In this document: positions 11,901-23,100 of the stretch, piece by piece | Numbering within the stretch: position 1 is the stretch's first letter | Layout of the letters: every line of letters starts with the position of its first letter | NCBI GenBank assembly: GCA_022747635.1 | Contig: JAKTNV010000009.1 | Location: 65,117,677 to 65,181,676 of the forward strand | Direction of reading: 5' to 3' | DNA length: 64,000 nt | From: Hetaerina americana | Lineage: Eukaryota > Arthropoda > Insecta > Odonata > Calopterygidae | The notes under the pieces: model-generated | Databases searched by the model: none | What the model was told of the DNA's origin: nothing | What the model saw: the letters and a program-made list of their open reading frames with translations, nothing else | Position numbers and translations under genes: made by a program

Positions 11901-12700
11901 CTAGGATTTTATAAAAAAGATACTAAACAAATAAGGTTTTTTGAGAATGAGAAGATCCGAAATATTATAGATATGCGTATTAAGTACGGAAATTCCGAAA
12001 CCCAATCTTCTCTTGAAGGTCAAATGGTAGAATTAATCAACTCAGACAATTCGACACATTACTAAACGAAAAAGTCTTTGTAACATTGATTACCACAACT
12101 CCTAATTATGCATATTAATAATTTATTGCTGCCATAAATATTTTTTTAATCAGGAAACCCATTGTGTCTATCATAAATTTACCTAAGAGATGCATAGCTC
12201 GAATCTCACGAGGTACTTAAAGATATTTTGGCACCGTAATCAATATCTATTTGAATTCTGCACGGCAGAGCAGCATTAGGGACATAATAGAAAATACACG
12301 AAAGTACTAAGAATTTTTTTATGTGATGAAATGAATTTGAATTCTCTTTCTTGATGTTTATAAAAAATTAGGGACATGATGGTATCAAAACATTCTTTTG
12401 CAATCATAGATGTCCCATAGGTTACGGGAGCAACTATAAGCCACATGACATGCGTCCCACCTTCATCAAATTTTGAGACCACACATTTCGTAAAACATCT
12501 GCAATAACGTATGCAGCAAATTCAAGTCCTCTTTTACCTGGGAAGCTTTCGAATTAAATAACTGCGACCCTCTATGAAGGAAAGCTTCGATGTTAAAACG
12601 CTGGTATATCAGAGTATCATTTCCAACTGGCGTCACAAATGAAAATGCAATATTTATTCAAATTACACTTCACCAGGTGAAAAACATGGACATGAAAGAA
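8961..12700. other. Unassigned AT-rich DNA
   Basis: Long stretch with only very short open frames. I see no transposase, reverse transcriptase, RNA gene or simple repeat of note. Confidence 0.4.
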
Positions 12701-12705
12701 TTAAG

Positions 12706-12858
12706 AAATTATTGCGCCAATGGTATCCAGGGAAATCCTGGCACCAGAACAATCACACGGCTTGGATGAAGCTCAGGGTGCCCAGAAGCGTGTCCGGGAA
12801 CTGAACCCAGGCCCTTCGGTCAGAAGTCCAACGCTCCACCCATGAACTAACGCATCCC
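12706..12858 (-). mobile_element. tRNA-derived SINE, family B, copy 1
   Basis: On the minus strand the element starts with a tRNA-like head: an A-box-like stretch (TTAGTTCATGGGTGGAGCG) and a B box GGTTCAGTTCC at 12797-12807, with a T-arm CTGGG/CCCGG and an anticodon-arm-like CTTC/GAAG hairpin. A body of about 75 bases follows. The body resembles the element at 33.4-33.57 kb (GAGCTTCATCCAAGC here, GCAGCTTCACTCAAGC there), so both belong to one SINE family. The acceptor arm pairs poorly and there is no CCA, so this is not a functional tRNA gene. Boundaries are approximate. Confidence 0.7.
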
Positions 12859-13129
12859 CTATATTTATGTACATTATACATCTTCCCCTTATGGGGAATG
12901 ACGATATGATACATTCTTAACAGGATAAGTTGAAGAACGTAACTGTGCCCGTTGAAAAGAATATTGAATGAATTTTAAATGCCCAAAGAGCCTATTTGAT
13001 TTTTTAGTACCTGCAAGCCACATCTAGAGCGTGTGGCAGGGGGTGAATTCACCCCAGACTAATTTTGACCCGAATATGGCCCTACCGTGGTCGAAAAGTG
13101 CCATTCTGATCCCTTATCGTTCGTAGAAA

Positions 13130-14531
13130 AAAGGGCATCTTACATCTATTTTTTCTACACTTAATCTCTCTAATTTTATTAGCATGATCTCTCCTACCGT
13201 AGCACGATGAAGGTAATAATACATTTTCAGCATCACTGCTAAAGAGACCTCCTTCCAGTTAATGCAAGAGATTTAATCTGTGATTTTACCTTCGCTCCGT
13301 GAGTGATTCCCAGCCTGGCGGCTCTAATAATTTGGATACGCTACTAAGTTTATCACAACAACGTTTTACAAATCTAGCTCCTCTACGCTCCACGCGATCC
13401 AATTCAGCAATTAATCCAACTTCGTGAGGATCCCATATTACTTGCAGCATATTCTACATGAGGCCTAACAAGCAACAGATAACATTTCTATTTGACCTTT
13501 ACATCACATTTACCCAGTACTCTTCTAATTAATCCTAATTTTTGTTAGCTTGTCCACATACAGTATTCCCCATATGTGTTTCAACTATCAGAGGTCGTGA
13601 GTGAGAGTAACGCCTCGGTATGTAATTGAGTCTACACATTCCATTTCGGTGTATCCAACGTAGTAGGCGTTCGGGTGAAGATTGCTCTTTTTCCAAAAAT
13701 TTATGAATACGCACTTTTATGACTTTAATTATAATTTTATAGCATTGCGGTAATCTGACAAAGCTGCTGTGTCCTCAGGATCACGGATATCATGGTAAAC
13801 CACTGCTTCGTCGGCAAATAAATGTATCTTACTAGTGACTACGGAGTCAATGTCGTTCACGTTAAGTAGGAGTAAATAAGGCCTGATAACACTTCCCTGG
13901 GGAACACCTGAAGTCATGTATAATGCATTTGAGCAAACTCCATATATCACTAGTCTTTGTACCCGACCATTCAAAAGTCTTTAATCCAGCCCCGGATATT
14001 TTTCTCTATGTCATATGCTTCTAGCTTTGCGATTAGTTTGCTATGAAGTACTTTGTCGAAGACTCTCTTAAAATCTAGAAAAATCGCGTCCACTGGAACA
14101 TTGCTCTCTCCCAAAATAAGAAAACCATGAACAAAAAGTGTAAGTTGTCTCTCGCACGATCTAGCTTTTCGGAAACCGTGCTGATTTTTCATTAATAGTA
14201 ACTTCTGATTATCGAGGTGCCTCACGATCGAACTAGCAACTACGTATATGACCTTGCATGGCATGGATATGAGGGAAATAGGTTTGTAATTGCACGGCTC
14301 CTCCTCGTCTCCGTTTTTAAATATTGGTTTTACGTTAGCCGTTGTACAATCTCTGGGAACCTTTTGATCTAACAGCGAATTCTTAAACAGTATTTCTAGA
14401 TACGGCTCAACATCCGAAGCTAGTTCCTTAAATATACGAGCAAGTATTTGATCGGGCTCGGAGGCTTTATTAGGCGTAATATTTTTCAGCAAACGTTCTA
14501 TTCCATTACATGAGATTTCAATTTCGGGCAT
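13130..14531 (-). pseudogene. LINE reverse transcriptase remnant
   Basis: The 14531-13971 segment carries conserved reverse-transcriptase blocks: NKASEPDQI, PIFKNGD, NYKPISLISMPCKV, NQHGFRKARSC and DAIFLDFKRVFDKVLHSKLI (normally DFSKAFDKVPH). A single-base shift in a T run at about 13971 moves the frame to 13974-13729, which has SGVPQGSVIRP and FADEAVVY. The catalytic pair is normally FADD; here the second aspartate is glutamate (codon near 13807). Beyond 13729 the reading continues through further frames as LVRPHVEYAAS and ELDRVERRGARFVKR, typical of the domain after the palm. No active enzyme can be made. Confidence 0.88.
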
Positions 14532-14935
14532 CGGTTGACCGGCACGATTTGGTAAGCTATCGGAGGTACTCGGTGAGATAATGGGGAAGACACTTTAAAA
14601 AAAGGAATTTAATAAGTTAGCCTTTTCCAAAAGTCTGGTTACTCTTTCGTTTTTATCATTTTTGAGTGAATAGACTTGACTTATTTCGCTGAACCTCTCA
14701 GACGCACGATCAAAATGCTTTCGGATTGTCTTTCGAATTTTCCGCTTGAATTGATCTTTTCCTATTGAATTCGCTTAACGCTTTTCGAAATTAATGCTTA
14801 GCATTCGCCCTAGATATCTTATAATAAGTGGCCTCAATTCTTTTGTCGCTAGATATATCATCCCTAGTATTTTTCACCTTGGCGTGACATAGCCTTTGAC
14901 GTCGCAATGCTTTCTAAAAAATATTCGTTGAACCA

Positions 14936-15118
14936 TCAAGGTTCCGTGTTACCTTTTATAAATGTACTGGGAATATACTTGTTGACTGCTGAGCGCGTGA
15001 TCTTAAGGATGTGATTCCACGTATCCTCAGTATTTCGATTATTACTATCTTTCATAAAACTTGCAAATTGGTTCTGTAGCACGCACTTTAAGCCATTGTA
15101 GGGCCCTTCTTTAAACAA
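14936..15118 (-). pseudogene. LINE endonuclease-RT linker fragment
   Basis: A 60-residue open stretch with SFMKDSNNRNTEDTWNHILKITRSAVNKYIPS. It resembles the region between endonuclease and reverse transcriptase in CR1/L2-like LINEs, where an FxxxW...FVP pattern is usual. It lies in the right order and orientation between the two domains. Confidence 0.6.
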
Positions 15119-15344
15119 GTAATTTTTCCTTTCAGACTTCTTATTTCGGACCCCATGTAGCGAAAAATTAGTATTTACTTCGCTGTGGTCACCAAATCCT
15201 TTTATAGTTTCTACAGTTAAGACTTTTCCAGGTAGTCGCCGTTAACTAATCAAAAATTTTACACCCCAAGTTGGTGAAGTAACAAGTTGATCCAAGGAGT
15301 TCAACGAAAAAGAAGTCAATAGAGACTCGCAGGTATCTTTGTCT

Positions 15345-15520
15345 TTACCCACCGTTTTACAACTGTATATGCTTCAATCAATAGATGGAACATTGAAAAC
15401 CGCAACAAAGACACCGCCCCCGATTTTTTTTGCCCTTTCAACTTTGCAAACGGAGATGGATTTTGAGAAAATTTCACCGTCGACGATATCAGTGCATAGC
15501 CAGCTTTCTGTCCTAATAAT
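15345..15520 (-). pseudogene. LINE apurinic-like endonuclease fragment
   Basis: The minus strand reads TESWLCTDIVDGEIFSK followed by GGGVFVAV. This matches the TETWL...I.D.EIF...GGGV block of the LINE endonuclease domain that nicks target DNA. The N-terminal and C-terminal ends of the domain are not recognisable. Position fits a single minus-strand LINE with the reverse transcriptase at 13.1-14.5 kb. Confidence 0.75.
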
Positions 15521-15539
15521 TATATCTTATATAGCCTTA

Positions 15540-17940
15540 TTATAAATAGTATACAACATTAAAAACTACATATTTATTTTTCACCAAAAACTCAAGAATC
15601 AGAAAGATACTCTACGAACGCCTTCCCTTATCCTTTTCCAGATGGCAAATATCCCACCTTCCACGTATCCTTAAAAACATCTCCGCCACCGATCCCTTAA
15701 CGGCTCGCACATGAGAGCAGAATAAAAGGATTGCGGCATGGGGGAAGAAAAGAGAGGGTCGCGCGTGCTAAGAATCGTCAATTGACCAAGCAAATGCTAC
15801 CTAAGGGATAGCATCATCACGCTAAGGAAAGGCACGGCATAAAACGTCCCATAGATACGGCGAGGATGGATTGGTGTAACAATGTGGAGACCGGAGAATT
15901 ATTCCACGCAGAACTCGGTGCGTGCCAGAGAAGTACGTATACGTGAATAAGATCATCTCTTTCCTTCGAAAGGAATGTTAAGCAGGAGAGATTTTGGCTA
16001 CGACTTTTGGTCAACCTGCATTGCACAGATAGAATAAATAAGGCATCATACAATGTAAATGACTAAAGTACAACTGAAAAAGGCTATGAAAACGGCACAG
16101 TGTTAAGAAAGGACCGCTCACTAAGTAAGATGCAACAGCTAACAAATTTTTATATTTAGAGGGAACATTCCTCCTTCAATCAGATAATTCATTGCCTCCT
16201 ACATTCTTCGCTATTGTTTTACGCCCCACTCGATTGTTTTATTTCACTTCTTTCGATTTTGTGTCGGCATACTCCTTCGATATTCACCGATTTACCACTG
16301 TTTTCCACAAATCTGCTGATTTCAAGCAACAAGATGGGTCGGAACATAAACTTATCTGCGTAAAAATGAATTTTTCAAAAGCTTAAAAAAAATATTTAAG
16401 AAGAATTTCCTCTCCTACCGTTCTAAAAACTTTCTCGTTTCTCCTTTCATCTCTCCGTAACATCAATCTGCTTATAATGAATATATTAACATTTTTATGG
16501 AATACATTTATTTAATCTATGAATACGAAAACTTCAACCTTATAAAAGCTCTAAATAACAAAAGTAAACCCTTTTTAAAATGAGATTTGGAAACTATGCA
16601 AGGAAATTTGCACTGTTTGGTGTACAGGTATATGATTAAGAAAGATGGAGTGTGCTACCAAAATAATGGAAACGCCAGAAATTACGCTTAAGGACTGAAT
16701 AGCGTGTTTTGAGTTAGCCATTTTTCCAGACTCGAAATTCAGGGTTTTTAGCTGCAATTCAGTGCGAAGTGTCAGTACCGAACACGACGAAAAAATATTT
16801 TAATGCGGTTGCATGCGTTCAAGCTTTTCGGCGAGTTTTTGTGAACAAGAAATATCATTTTGGACATTTAATTCATAAATTAAAATTAACCAAAATTAGA
16901 TTCCTTTTTGAAAGATCGTACACAGGGTTATAGCTTGAATTTACTTTCACAAGATGGACAATCTGGTCAAATGCGCAATAATAGGGTACGGAGAAAAGAA
17001 TTTCTATTATCCTCAAACCTGCAGACCTTAACAGGCAGATACAATGACATTGTGCAAAGCGAAATATTTGGGTGTCAGTCTAAACTGGGCATCGGATGAG
17101 AAAACACACCAAATATCTGTGGACCTATAAAAAGAAAGATAAACGAAAGGTGAGAAGTATGAAATCAAAATAATTTGAAAAGTCAAAGTAATTTGGAAAT
17201 ATAAATTTATCATATTCTTCTTGCTGGTCAATACCTCATTGAACGCGACTTTAATTTATCGGCCCATTGAACAACAGCTTAAAAAGAGGGTATCTAATAT
17301 ATTGATCAGCGTTTCCTTCGAACTATGACCCTGGTGTGCTGAAAGGGCTTGCGCGTTCCGATGACCTCTAGAACTCCTAAGGTATTTGCGGGAGAGAACA
17401 AAACTGCATATGGCAGGGTCACCCGTGATAAAAAGGTCGCAGGGTGAGATCCAGTCGAAAGGCCACTCCGCGCCAGTTTCTGAGTAAAGCGTCAACACAG
17501 GAGTCTTGTCCCATTTGGGTGGCCACTTAAGAGATGGTGTCACGTCAAAAACTATTGACCAAGTCAACGGAAACCACCTCACTTATTTATTCCATGATAA
17601 TACCGACGGTATTCATTTGATAATGAATCCTCGTAAATGGAGGACTACGCCCACTGAGGCGGGTGTTGTTCCTGGTGGCGGGAAAGGCATGGTCTCCGCC
17701 ATCGTCAACGAATGAAGCCTCTGCACAGACGCGTTCCAAGCAGTGGGAAAGAAGACTCGGAAAAGATACAGTGTTAAAATAAAAATGGAATATAAGGAGG
17801 ATGTTAAGGAAAGGAATGTTATAAAATATCAGGAAAATTATTGGGAAAGAATGAATAGATATTGCTGGTTGGTACGAGATGAGATGGTGAGACAACCGGG
17901 ACTACTGGACCTACAGTAACAGAAAAAAATAGAGTAGAAG
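15540..17940. other. Unassigned DNA
   Basis: No gene recognised. A moderately GC-richer section at about 17250-17720 contains a 108-codon minus-strand frame (17256-17582) without a familiar motif; it may be an old repeat. Confidence 0.4.
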
Positions 17941-17949
17941 AGAGAAGAT

Positions 17950-18600
17950 GATAAAAATTAATGTTCATGAACATGAAACCGGACAAAAAGGTAGCGGATT
18001 GAGGGAAAGTGAGGAATAATATTAATTGGCGGAGATAAAATCAAAGACCCCACCAATCTAGGGTAATCTAGGAGTATATTCCGATAAGTATTGTCAACCG
18101 AAGGAGGGAGCAGATATTTTGTATGATTTATAAGAAATAACTAAGAATATTCCGGGAAGGAAACACAAAATAGTGAACAGAGATTTTAACATGATGATTG
18201 GTGAAAGATGAGATGGTAGGACATAGAGGTAGTCGAGGCTGGTTAAGAAACAAGTGACAAAGAAGGACATAAAGCAACGAGTTTTGCAAATTGCTGAAGC
18301 CTGGCTTCTCCCATATGAAAGGATTAAAGGCTCGGGAAATCAATGGAGAAAATAAGCTTGACGTGGGGGAAGACTAACGACGAGGTTTTATAATGGTGGG
18401 AGAAGGGAAAAAGTTCTTACAGGAAATACGAAGAAAGAAGAAAACATGGGAGGAAGACATGTTGAAAGGCGTTGTGCTGTTAAATCTCGGGTTAGAAGGA
18501 AGAATGTGAGATAATCGGGGGAGAGTATAGCCAAACTCTTTTGGATATCATGAAGGATGCTAGAAGGCAAGAAGAACAAAATAAAATAATTTAGGGAAAG
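17950..18600 (+). pseudogene. LINE endonuclease relic, family A, copy 1
   Basis: The plus strand reads, across several frames, NIPGRKHKIV then RDFNMMIGER, matching the GDFNA(V/R)(V/I)GE block of a LINE endonuclease domain. It is followed by a stretch resembling the GYGLGxRNxxG...EFC..L..AxTWF pattern. A closely similar NDVPGRKH segment sits at 34.3 kb, so both come from the same LINE family. Stops and frameshifts are frequent. Edges are approximate. Confidence 0.6.
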
Positions 18601-19470
18601 ACGAATTCCATGCGATATGCATTAGATATTAATTCATAGGGACCGCCAAGAGCCTAACAAAATTATAGGTCCGCTAACTATGATAATGATGGAGGTATTG
18701 AATGATTGCTAAAGATCGCCATTTTTCAAATGCATACCCTTAATTTAATCAATATTTCCTAAAATGGAATTCGATTAGTGGGCACGAAACTTCTAAAGTT
18801 AAGGAATGTTTCAATAAAAAAATTGGAGACTATCTGCTCTTCAGGTATCGAGGGAATGAACCTGATAATATATTATGACCTTGCACTGCTCCAATTAGCG
18901 TATACATGTATAAAACTACAAACTGACGACGGACTTACTGATATAAATTACGTTTAAAATTTTAGTTCATCGGGTAGACTTTACATCGGTAGACTTAGGG
19001 GAAAAACCGTAAATGCCAAAAAAGTTACTCAAATTCGAAACCAAACGCAATCGATTTTCTTTCAACCATGAAAATATGAAATAATAGACCTAAGTTCATA
19101 AAACTAGGGCAAAACTGAGGATTAAGAAGGCAAAATTAATTCTGGTTTCATTTATTTGCTCAAAGTCTCCAAATAAATATTTCATGCACGAATTTTTGAA
19201 GATTTTATCGACATTTTGGTATTTGGATTAGTTTGAATGACTAGGTAATGAATACGAGTATTACGGCGCATTTCCACATTATTTTAAGGAAAATAGAAAA
19301 TTAAAATTGCTTTAAATGAGTATTATACGGCAGTCTTTTTAATGAATGAAATACACGTTCAATGAAATGAAAATAGTGTAAATTTAAAGCGTGCCGTACC
19401 CACTGCACTCGTTAATATATTTTCATTAATTTCGTCTATTTTCGATCTTTTCTTAATAAGCGATAATTAG
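18601..19470. other. Unassigned AT-rich DNA
   Basis: No gene or repeat recognised before the tandem array. Confidence 0.4.
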
Positions 19471-19740
19471 TCAAGGCGAATGATTTTTACGCTCTGAAAT
19501 TGTTGCATTAAAATGCACATTAGCGGATGACTCCGTTAAAAGTTACTGTTGCGGCATCTCCCGCAGTTTCTTTGGAATTTGTCAAAGGGAAAACACCATA
19601 CGTGTTTAAAGTTGGCTTTTAACCTCGTGGACAGTGGCGCCTCGCGCACGACTACGAATGCATGTGACATTGTATGTACGGTATTTCGTCATAACATCTA
19701 GTTCCTTTAAAAGCCCCAAAATTTCAGAGTTTAAGAGGAC

Positions 19741-19812
19741 GCCTCGGTAGCTTAAGTGGCTAAAGCACTCGACCGGATATTGAGGGATCTGGGTTCGAGT
19801 CCCAGTCAAGGC
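19741..19812 (+). ncRNA. tRNA-like SINE head, unit 1
   Basis: A 72-base cloverleaf can be drawn. The acceptor GCCTCGG pairs with TCAAGGC with one mismatch and one wobble. The D stem is GCTT/AAGC, the anticodon stem CTCGA/TTGAG with loop CCGGATA (anticodon position GGA), and the T stem CTGGG/CCCAG around TTCGAGT. The A box (TAGCTTAAGTGG) and B box (GGTTCGAGTCC) fit RNA polymerase III internal promoters. C instead of T at position 33 and fusion to the SINE body argue against a working tRNA gene; anticodon GGA would read serine, but a serine tRNA would need a long variable arm, which is absent. Confidence 0.8.
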
Positions 19813-20075
19813 GAATGATTTTTACACTCTGAAATTGTTGCATTAAAATGCACATTAGCGGATGACTCCGTTAAAAGTTACTGTTGCGGCATCTCCCGCA
19901 GTTTCTTTGGAATTTGTCAAAGGGAAAACACCATACGTGTTTAAAGTTGGCTTTTAACCTCGTGGACAGTGGCGCCTCGCGCACGACTACGAATGCATGT
20001 GACATTGTATGTACGGTATTTCGTCATAACATCTAGTTCCTTTAAAAGCCCCAAAATTTCAGAGTTTAAGAGGAC

Positions 20076-20147
20076 GCCTCGGTAGCTTAAGTGGCTAAAG
20101 CACTCGACCGGATATTGAGGGATCTGGGTTCGAGTCCCAGTCAAGGC
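20076..20147 (+). ncRNA. tRNA-like SINE head, unit 2
   Basis: Identical to the cloverleaf at 19741-19812, displaced by 335 bases. Both polymerase III boxes are intact. Confidence 0.8.
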
Positions 20148-20183
20148 GAATGATTTTTACGCTCTGAAATTGTTGCATTAAAA

Positions 20184-23100
20184 CGTATTATACATATATC
20201 TCGTTTACAAAATTTGTGGAAATTGACAATAAAAAACTCTAAAATGCAGTTATGCACAGGAGATAACCATAAAGATCTGAAATATACTTGAAAGATAATT
20301 TTACTTCAAATTACAGGAAGTGTAAGCATAATTTGAAAATAGTTCTGGGCAACAAGAAGAGTATAATCTTTAATCCTATGAGCGTTTAATATCACCCGAA
20401 CCGCTTTGGATGATAATACATGATAATCCTCATAGAATCTATTTTGTGCTTTTATTAATCACGCTAACAAACTGCAGGCACGCGATTACTGGTTTTAAAC
20501 CAAGGCATTGGAATACCTGTATTAATAAAAATGCATTCAATTCATAGTAACCTCTGTGAGAATGTTAAGAATATTTAGCAAGGCAGGTTAAAAGGATATA
20601 GAGCAACAAGAAAAATCAATATTTTAGGGCGAGGCCATGCTCCTACGCCAGCAACTACGGTCGATTTCTGGAAAAAATTGTACCTTCTTTTATTTCTTGG
20701 CCTCTCATCTGTGTCGTATCCTCTGCTAACGCGCACTTCACATTTCATTCAAAATGAAGTGATGAAAGAAAAGTGAGATTCCAAATGGAAAATATAGATG
20801 AATCAACAAATTCTATAAATATTAGAAACCCCATGATTTTACAACATATTGCTACAAACAAGAAGTTTTAATTCAGTAAATGTATCATCAAATGATAAAA
20901 CTACAAACCACAATAATTCTTACATAAAAATCTGCTGAAGAGTAATACATCTACGGCTACACAACACTCGCAAGTCGCCGCAAGTGCGCGTGGCGGAGGT
21001 GTGGTAGAACTCAGCATATACGCATAACTGACCTACCTGCATGCATTTGAATATATGTTAGTACATTAGCATAACACTCGTAAACGGACACACGTGCATT
21101 CCTATAAACAACAACCAATAATTGACTAAATCATTTAATATCTGTCTTGAAGTAAGTATATACGAACGTTTGGGTTCCATTTTGTCATGGATGCGCATCG
21201 CGAGAGGGAAGGAGGAATACTTGAATTAGATGGAGACAGTGTCTACCTCGCTTATTTCATCTCAGTGGAAGAACCTACCAATATAATTAGGTGGCATAAC
21301 AAGTCCCTCGACGTGGCAAGAAAACTCTGGCGACCACATAAATGGGAAAAATTAAATGAATGAATTTTCTAATTATGTTTGAAAATAAAAATACGATTTC
21401 CTAACGGGAAATTCCCTATTTCTTCCGCAACGAACGTGTTGAATGATATGTGTATACAAGGCTATTTAAGGTCGACGTGAATTGCTTTATTTCTAAATTA
21501 GTTTTCATTCACCTCTTTACCTTCGGTTCTATCACTTACATCACACCATCAACTCAAGGAGTTTATGCGAGGGGCACATGGACCAGGAAAAATTCACGAT
21601 TTTATGCGAATTCCAAAGACAATTGCATAGGAATGTTTTTCATGCACGACATGAATTTGATAATAGAGCGAAATACCTTATTTTAACTCTAAGTACATAG
21701 GAGGAGTGTCTTAAGTTTTCACAATTGCCACACTGCAAAACAGTGGCATAATTTTGAAGAGATTTAATAAAATGGAAAAGATACAAAGAGATGATATGGA
21801 GAATGTGAAATGAGGTGTAACGAGACGCGGTGATTCATGTGCGCCAATTTCAGCAAGACCTTAGCAACAAAAGCATCTGCTAAGGCCCGCCTGAGAAATT
21901 AAAAAAAAGGAGAATTGCTGAGAATTCAAGGGGAGGGGGAGAGTAGACAAGAGCAACAGCCCGAAGGGAACTCGAGAGTAAGCAGGGGTAGAAAGTTTCC
22001 CGTGGACGATTAATATGCGGGATACGGGAGGAAAGACGCTGGGCTCAACCCAACCCAAGTCTATCCCGTCGCCGGACGTCTATTTCGCCTCTTCATTATC
22101 AACGACCGACCAGACAACTGCAAGCCCCACGATGTGAGGTGGTCCCTTCCGATGCAGGGAATAATCAAGCCATCTGCGACTGGCTTAGGAACAAACACAT
22201 ACTCGCGAGAGAGGAAGTGGTCTCGTTTCTCGCGTCTTCCCGTGAGGAACAGCGTAAGGCCCTTATGCAAAAACAGTACGGAGTTACTTTCGAACCGCGC
22301 TGCCATCGCTAATTGCGGGAATGCACACTACAGCAAACCCAATGGCTCCAACATGGTGGGAAGCTGGAGCCAATGAAGGGGTTACCATCCGACCCCACAC
22401 GAAGGCTTTCGTGCATCGGGTTATGTTGGGTAACGATGCTGGAGAGTGACGTTAGGTCCATCGTTCCTGGTCGGATCCGGAGTCCCAACACAAAATTATT
22501 GATCGGGAGATAAAAAGCGAGCCATTCTCCCGCGCCAAAAAGGATTGCAGGATACTAAAGATCAACATGGACGCTCTCGAATCAGGTCTCAAACCAACCT
22601 GAAGGTTGATTTGAGAGCTGATCCGAGATTTGACGACAATATATGTATATAAATTCAAAACAACTGGACTAATTAAAAGAACATCACAAAAATATAACTA
22701 TACTTTAGCTTCCTTCGCAATAACTTCAAATGTCTTTTATCAAGTTACAAGCGAATTCAATGTCACGCAAGGAATTAGAAACTGTCAATGATGGCACATT
22801 GATTAAAACTCACAGGTGTCATCACAAATTTTGAACCAGAACCGATTTCCCGGAACAAGAATTTAAACTAACGAAAACATGTTCCATATGCATTCACCAC
22901 TGAACAGGGAGACTGGTAATCCAATGACTGGATAAGCTCAGGCTATTTTTAAAGTCGTGTGAAACTGTGTACACCACGTAAGACCTTGGGCTAATCTCAA
23001 TAGAGAGTTGACCAAGTTATATAAAAATGTTCAGCTGGTGAAAATGCTGAAAATTTCAATAGATATTAAATATTGACCGTGATTTCTCTTAGGGAAAATT

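Larger units (their letters stand above)
13010..15530 (-). mobile_element. Decayed CR1/L2-like LINE
   Basis: Read right to left, this stretch gives an endonuclease fragment (about 15345-15520), a linker (about 14936-15118), a reverse transcriptase (about 13300-14531) and a 3' portion ending near 13010. The last recognisable coding bit, KIREIKCRKNRCKMPFF, then RTIRD, matches the C-terminal region of CR1/L2/Jockey-type LINE polyproteins. Many frameshifts and stops show it is long dead. The 3' end is inferred from loss of similarity; I saw no poly-A tail or target-site duplication. Confidence 0.85.
19471..20183 (+). repeat. 335-bp tandem repeat made of a tRNA-derived SINE (family C)
   Basis: The sequence TCAAGGCGAATGATTTTTAC recurs at 19471 and 20141, and with one substitution (ACACTC for ACGCTC just after it) at 19806: a period of exactly 335 bases, two full units and a partial third of about 43 bases. 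I see only that one substitution between units 1 and 2, so the duplication is recent. Each unit is a 263-base body plus a 72-base tRNA-like head. A related copy is at 53.55-53.79 kb. Identical short open frames in the two units are a by-product of the duplication. Confidence 0.93.

Noticed and set aside
19606..20144. Two identical 67-codon minus-strand frames
   Set aside because: By-products of the duplicated SINE; antisense to the tRNA-like head.
19741..20147. Functional tRNA genes
   Set aside because: Acceptor mismatch, C at position 33, linkage to a repeated body and amplification fit a SINE head better than a tRNA gene.
19471..20183. CRISPR array
   Set aside because: The unit is 335 bases with no short repeat-spacer structure, in a eukaryotic setting.
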